The notes under the pieces are model-generated. The model was not told the DNA's origin. It saw only the letters and a program-made list of their open reading frames with translations, and did no database searches. DNA of 64,000 nt from positions 1 through 64,000 of the forward strand of contig JAWKQR010000002.1 of assembly GCA_041390025.1 (NCBI GenBank), written 5' to 3'. Origin of the DNA: JBFFMO01 sp041390025. GTDB taxonomy: Bacteria; Myxococcota_A; Bradymonadia; Bradymonadales; Bradymonadaceae. This document shows, piece by piece, positions 59,884-64,000 of the stretch. The position numbers were made by a program, and so were the translations under genes. Each line of letters begins with the position of its first letter. Within the stretch, counting starts at the first letter, position 1.

Positions 59884-62800
59884 ACGTCGCGAATGTGCTG
59901 ATGAGCAGACGTCGATTGGTGCTGACCACCGCGATTTTGCTGGCTCTGGCTGGTCTGATCGCGTGGTTTACGATGCCGCGGGAAGAAGACCCTCGGATGA
60001 AAAATCGTTTCGGTCAGATCATCACGGTTTTTCCGGGCGCCGACACGTTGACCATGGAGCGTTTGGTGGTCAAACCGCTCGACGACCACATTTCCGAGGT
60101 CGCCGCGGTCAAGCATCTGACCACCATTCGCCAAGGCGTGGTGATCTCGGTCGTGGAACTGCGCGATGCCACAGACGGCAACGACATCGATTTCGCATGG
60201 GACGAAGTGCAACGCGCCATCAACGAAGCGAGCACGGAGTTTCCTGCCGGTACACTGCAGCCCGAATTGACGCGGGACATCGTGCAACGCCAAGAGGGCG
60301 TTCTGCTCGCGGTCACGGGAAGCGCGGACGTGCATCGGTTGGACGATGCCTCAGAACGGCTTGAGCGCGCGCTCCTGGCGATCCCGGATGTCGCTCGCGT
60401 ACAGCGTGTGGGTCGGCCGGGCGAACAGGTCCTGGTGGAGTTTGACGACGTCGCAGCACGGCGGCTTGGTGTGGACGCGTTGCAGCTCGTGGCTGCGCTC
60501 AAGTCGCGCAATGTGACAATCCCGGCGGGCAGCGTGCAAGCGGGTTCGCGTGTTATCCCGATGCTGCCGCATGCGGATTTCGCGAGTGTTGAGGAGATCG
60601 CCGCGACCCCCATTCCTACCGCGACAGGTGCCGTTGCCCTGTCGCAGGTGGCCACCGTCCGAATGTCGGCCGAGGAGCCTCGCAGCGAAATCATGCGCTT
60701 TCAAGGCATGGAAGCGGTCGGGTTGGGTGTCATTGGGCGCCCCGGAATCGATGCCGTCCGGCTTGGAGACGAGATTCGAGCGGTTCTGGCGGTGCAACAG
60801 GCGGCGCTAAAGCCACTCGATATCCATGTCGTGACCTTCCAGCCCGACCGTGTGCACGCGCGCCTCGACGAGCTTGGACGGTCCTTGCTGATGGGCATTG
60901 CCATCGTCGTCGCGATTCTTGTGCTTGCGATGGGGCTGCGTGTGGGGTCGATGGTCGGCATCATCGTGCCGCTTGTGGCCTTCGCCTCGCTCGCGATTTA
61001 CGCATTTACCGGAGGTGTGCTCCACCAAATCTCGATCGCCGCGCTGGTGCTCGCCCTTGGCCTGTTGGTCGACAATGCCATCGTGATGGTGGAGGCGATC
61101 CAGGCGCACTTGGACGCGGGAAAATCGAGGGTCGAGGCCGCCTCCGCGGCGGTGCGCGAGCTGGCACTTCCACTGGGTTCCGCAACGGGAACAACGTTGG
61201 CAGCGTTCGTGCCGATGCTGGCGTCGAGCGGTCCCACCGCGGATTTCACGCGGTCGATTCCCGTCGTCATCATGCTCACGATCGCGATGAGCTACGTGTT
61301 TTCGATCAGCGTGGCACCGGCGTTGGCGTCCCTGACCCTGAAAGCAAATCCAAACGCGGCGGAGTCCTTGTGGGAGCGATGGATGCGGGCATTCGCCCCC
61401 ATGACCCATCGCCGTCCCGTGTTTGTGTTGGCCGCCGCGACAGCCTTGGTGGTCATGAGTGGCGTTTTGGCAGGCTCGATCAAACAACAGTTTTTCCCGG
61501 GGGCGGACCGCAACCAATTTGTGGTCAGCGTTGAGATGCCCGAGGGAACCCACATTCGTGCCACCGACGACACCGCCAAACGCGTGGAACGTCAGATTCT
61601 TGAGCAGTCGGGTGTGCAGCACGTGGCGACCTTCATCGGCCGCAGCACCCCACAGTTTTATTACAACCTCAACCGCGAGCCCAACGCACCCCATATCGGA
61701 CAGTTCATCGTCACCACACATGACCTAGCCGACGTTCAACCCACCATGGACGCACTTCGAACGTGGGCGAGCGCGAACGCTCCCGAAGCCCGGATCGAGG
61801 TCAGAAATCTTGAGCAAGGGCCGCCGGTTCGTGCGCCGATCGAGGTGCGCTTGTTTGGGGAATCCTTGAGCGAACTGCAGCAAGCCGCCGAGACCCTGAC
61901 GGCGGAGCTTCGCCAGATTCCAGGTGCGGTCGACGTCAGAAACACGGTCGGCGTAGGTTCTCCGTCTCTTCGCCTCGAGGTCCAAGACGCGACCGCCACC
62001 GCTGCCGGTGCGTCTCGCGAGCTCGTGACCCTCGCTCTGCTGCGCCAGACGACGGGCGTGGACGCCGGGCAGTACCGCGGCGGCATGGACCCGATGCCCA
62101 TCCGGGTGCGTTCATCAAGTGGTGACCAAACCCCGGTCGAGGGCATTGGCGCGATCGATGTCGCGGCCCCAGGGGCGCCGCCCATCCCGCTCGCCGGGCT
62201 CGCCACACAGGTCGTGCAGTTCCTGCCGGCCTCGATCGACCATCGTGACCGCAAGCGGATGGTCGTTGTGCGCGCGAACCTCGCAAAGGGAGCTGCGTTC
62301 AACGAGGTGCTCGACCAACTTGCCCCAAAAATCGACGCATTGCCGGGGATCAAGACTGGCCGCCTGACGTTCGAGTACGGCGGGGCTGCCGAGGGTTCTG
62401 GGCAAGCGAACGCGTCGATCCTCGCCGCCGTGCCGTTGGGTTTGATGATGTTGCTCTTCTTTCTGTTGGCCGAGTTCAACTCGTTTCGACGTGTGTTGAT
62501 CATCCTGTCGACGGTGCCCTTGGCCGCCACGGGTGTGGTCCCAGGCCTGCTGCTCGCGGGTCAACCGTTTGGTTTCATGTCAATGCTCGGGGTGATTGCC
62601 CTTGTGGGCATCGTGGTCAACAACGCCATCGTGCTGATCGACCTCGTCGATGCACGGCGCGCCGAGGGCGCCTCGATTCCCGACGCGCTGACCGAGGCCG
62701 TCGCACGCCGTGCAAGGCCCATCCTGCTGACGACGGCGACGACCGTGGCCGGTCTGATTCCTTTGGTCATGTCACCCACCACGCTGTGGCCGCCGTTGGC

Positions 62801-62894
62801 CTCGGCGATGATGTCCGGTCTGGTCGCGTCGACGATGCTGACGCTTGTGGTCGTGCCTTCTTTGTACCGTTTGATGTTTCGGGAGGACCGATGA
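59880..62894 (+). CDS. RND efflux transporter (AcrB/HAE-type)
   Basis: A 1004-residue inner-membrane pump. It has the two-fold RND arrangement: an N-terminal helix (LTTAILLALAGLIAWFTMPR, then EEDPRMKNRFGQIITVFPG), TM4 with the proton-relay Asp (ALGLLVDNAIVMVEAIQAHL) and a C-terminal half (SMLGVIALVGIVVNNAIVLI). The TM4 region has one Asp (LVDNAIV) and lacks the paired Asp of AcrB. The family head (TMPREEDPRMKNR) is typical of unclassified HAE-like pumps. The frame is intact, unlike the other RND pump. The substrate is unknown; drug, lipid or dye export is possible. Confidence 0.9.
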   Translation: MNVANVLMSRRRLVLTTAILLALAGLIAWFTMPREEDPRMKNRFGQIITVFPGADTLTMERLVVKPLDDHISEVAAVKHLTTIRQGVVISVVELRDATDGNDIDFAWDEVQRAINEASTEFPAGTLQPELTRDIVQRQEGVLLAVTGSADVHRLDDASERLERALLAIPDVARVQRVGRPGEQVLVEFDDVAARRLGVDALQLVAALKSRNVTIPAGSVQAGSRVIPMLPHADFASVEEIAATPIPTATGAVALSQVATVRMSAEEPRSEIMRFQGMEAVGLGVIGRPGIDAVRLGDEIRAVLAVQQAALKPLDIHVVTFQPDRVHARLDELGRSLLMGIAIVVAILVLAMGLRVGSMVGIIVPLVAFASLAIYAFTGGVLHQISIAALVLALGLLVDNAIVMVEAIQAHLDAGKSRVEAASAAVRELALPLGSATGTTLAAFVPMLASSGPTADFTRSIPVVIMLTIAMSYVFSISVAPALASLTLKANPNAAESLWERWMRAFAPMTHRRPVFVLAAATALVVMSGVLAGSIKQQFFPGADRNQFVVSVEMPEGTHIRATDDTAKRVERQILEQSGVQHVATFIGRSTPQFYYNLNREPNAPHIGQFIVTTHDLADVQPTMDALRTWASANAPEARIEVRNLEQGPPVRAPIEVRLFGESLSELQQAAETLTAELRQIPGAVDVRNTVGVGSPSLRLEVQDATATAAGASRELVTLALLRQTTGVDAGQYRGGMDPMPIRVRSSSGDQTPVEGIGAIDVAAPGAPPIPLAGLATQVVQFLPASIDHRDRKRMVVVRANLAKGAAFNEVLDQLAPKIDALPGIKTGRLTFEYGGAAEGSGQANASILAAVPLGLMMLLFFLLAEFNSFRRVLIILSTVPLAATGVVPGLLLAGQPFGFMSMLGVIALVGIVVNNAIVLIDLVDARRAEGASIPDALTEAVARRARPILLTTATTVAGLIPLVMSPTTLWPPLASAMMSGLVASTMLTLVVVPSLYRLMFREDR

Positions 62895-64000
62895 AAGCCC
62901 TGATATTTTTGCTGGTTATGCTGCCCGCATCGAGCTGGGCGATGACGTTTGACGAAGTCATGGCCGCGGCCCGGCAACATGCGGCTGTCGTCGCAGCCGA
63001 GCAGGACGCGAACATCGCGCAGGCTGGCGCCGATGCTTACTGGCGGGCAAACGTGATACCGACCCTCGGGGCGCAAGCCACGGCAACGTGGCGAGACCAA
63101 GCGGTGGGAGTGGATACGCCGATTGGTCTCTTCGAGCAGTTTGCCAAAAGTGACGTGCGTGCAGGCGTTGAGGCCCGGCTGCCGCTTCTTCGCGCCGATG
63201 CTTGGTTTTCGGGCATGGACGCGCGTTCGGGCGAAGCGCAAGCGGCGCAGCTGATGGTCAAGCGCGAGGCCGAGCACGCCGAACGTCGTGCGGCCAATGT
63301 CTACTTCGACACTCTGGTCCTGCGCGAACAGCTCCTGGTCACCCAAGCCTACGTCAGCAGCTTGCAGGCCCAGCTTGGCCGCGTCGAGGCGCTCGCAGCC
63401 GAGGGGCGAATTGTGGACTCCGACGTGCTGCGGGTTCAGGTCGCACTGAAGCAGGCGCTTCTGCAGCAGCGCACCATCGAACGTCAGATCCCAGTGTTGG
63501 AGGGCGATCTTGGGCGTCTGGTGGGATCAAACCAACCCGTGCAGCCCGAGGCCCTGCCGGACCTGTCGCCCATCGCTGGCGAGCGCAGCGACGTCGCCGC
63601 GCTACTGCTTGTCGAGAAGGCGCACGTCGACCGAGAGCGGGAGGTCTGGTTGAGCCTCGTGCCACGCGTGGACGCGTTTGGCCGCGCAAATTGGACGGAC
63701 AACGACGCGCTCAATACGCAGACGTGGTTTGAGGTCGGTGTGACGCTTGAATGGTCGATCTTCGAAGCCGGCACACGCACGCAGCGCGCGGACATCGAGT
63801 CGGCGCAAGCCACACGGTCGCGCGTGCAGCACGACGATGCGCGACGCGGCGTCGCCGTTCAGGTCGCCGCGGCCACGGCGCAGGCTGAAAACGCAGAAGA
63901 CGCGATCGCCATTGAGCAAGAAGCGCTGCGCGATTCGCAAAAAACGCTCGAGCTTATCAACGCCCGCTACGAAGCGGGTGCCGCAATCTTGACCGACCTG
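62891..64000 (+). CDS. TolC-family outer-membrane efflux protein (partial, 3' end outside window)
   Basis: 370 codons are visible; the gene runs off the right edge in frame. The start overlaps the pump stop (ATGA). The signal peptide is MKALIFLLVMLPASSWAM, then TFDEVMAAARQHAAVVAAEQ, the usual first helix of outer-membrane factors. The first repeat is followed by a second one starting LLVEKAHVDRERE, and WFEVGVTLEWSIFEAGTRTQ is the second-repeat strand motif. It completes the tripartite adaptor-pump-channel operon. Confidence 0.88.
   Translation, partial: MKALIFLLVMLPASSWAMTFDEVMAAARQHAAVVAAEQDANIAQAGADAYWRANVIPTLGAQATATWRDQAVGVDTPIGLFEQFAKSDVRAGVEARLPLLRADAWFSGMDARSGEAQAAQLMVKREAEHAERRAANVYFDTLVLREQLLVTQAYVSSLQAQLGRVEALAAEGRIVDSDVLRVQVALKQALLQQRTIERQIPVLEGDLGRLVGSNQPVQPEALPDLSPIAGERSDVAALLLVEKAHVDREREVWLSLVPRVDAFGRANWTDNDALNTQTWFEVGVTLEWSIFEAGTRTQRADIESAQATRSRVQHDDARRGVAVQVAAATAQAENAEDAIAIEQEALRDSQKTLELINARYEAGAAILTDL

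Overview
The window looks like a chromosomal segment of a high-GC Gram-negative bacterium, most likely a myxobacterium-like member of the Myxococcota (former Deltaproteobacteria). The evidence is a MYXO-CTERM-type C-terminus on a giant secreted protein, FG-GAP/VCBS and MopE-like repeats, many Cys-rich lipoproteins, a TSP3-OmpA protein, Hanks-type kinases, a PP2C phosphatase fused to a cyclic-nucleotide-binding domain, and two RND efflux systems. No rRNA, tRNA, CRISPR array or insertion sequence was recognised. Both ends cut genes. No gene-free stretch longer than about 300 bases remains once frameshifted genes are counted.

Layout. 1-7173 is one minus-strand run of overlapping genes, transcribed from a PBP4-type carboxypeptidase through a damaged lipoprotein gene, a damaged small conserved gene, PP2C-CNB phosphatase, lipase-like hydrolase, thiD and rhomboid protease to an M1 aminopeptidase lipoprotein. 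7300-7964 holds three small plus-strand genes, including tatA. 7961-15234 is a minus-strand heavy-metal RND efflux operon headed by a BlaI-type repressor and a BlaR1-type M56 peptidase, with an inverted-repeat operator at its head. 15254-17823 is a MoxR AAA+ ATPase with an unknown partner. 18023-19714 is a Flp pilin with a sigma-54-like promoter, followed by an M15-peptidase lipoprotein. 19721-26214 carries a SIMPL protein, a Gcr-type membrane protein, a LysR regulator and divergent aconitase.

26347-44448 is a surface/secreted-protein island: two paralogous Cys-rich lipoproteins, another lipoprotein, an about 3000-residue FG-GAP/Cys-rich/MYXO-CTERM protein split by a frameshift, TSP3-OmpA, a regulator with two LuxR-type HTHs, an RCC1-repeat lipoprotein and a large coupled lipoprotein. 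44520-48115 holds an A-type Fe-S protein, an FAD sugar-lactone oxidase and a type IIA topoisomerase B subunit whose 3' end is frameshifted. 48266-56100 is a signalling cluster: MerR regulator with a palindromic operator, a VIT-VWA protein ending in what looks like a circularly permuted pseudokinase, a Ser/Thr kinase with a helical-repeat-like tail, and a degenerate HD-domain protein. 56107-64000 holds a DinG/YoaA-type helicase, a small membrane protein and a second RND system (adaptor, pump, partial TolC).

Reading-frame quality is uneven. Clusters of frame changes at about 4150-5870, 8390-9245 and 46270-46700, a single one near 32159 and an in-frame TAA at 49208 sit in otherwise well-preserved genes. 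One affected gene is normally essential, so local sequence error is the leading explanation for most of them. Domain assignments are from reading the translations and were not checked by searches.
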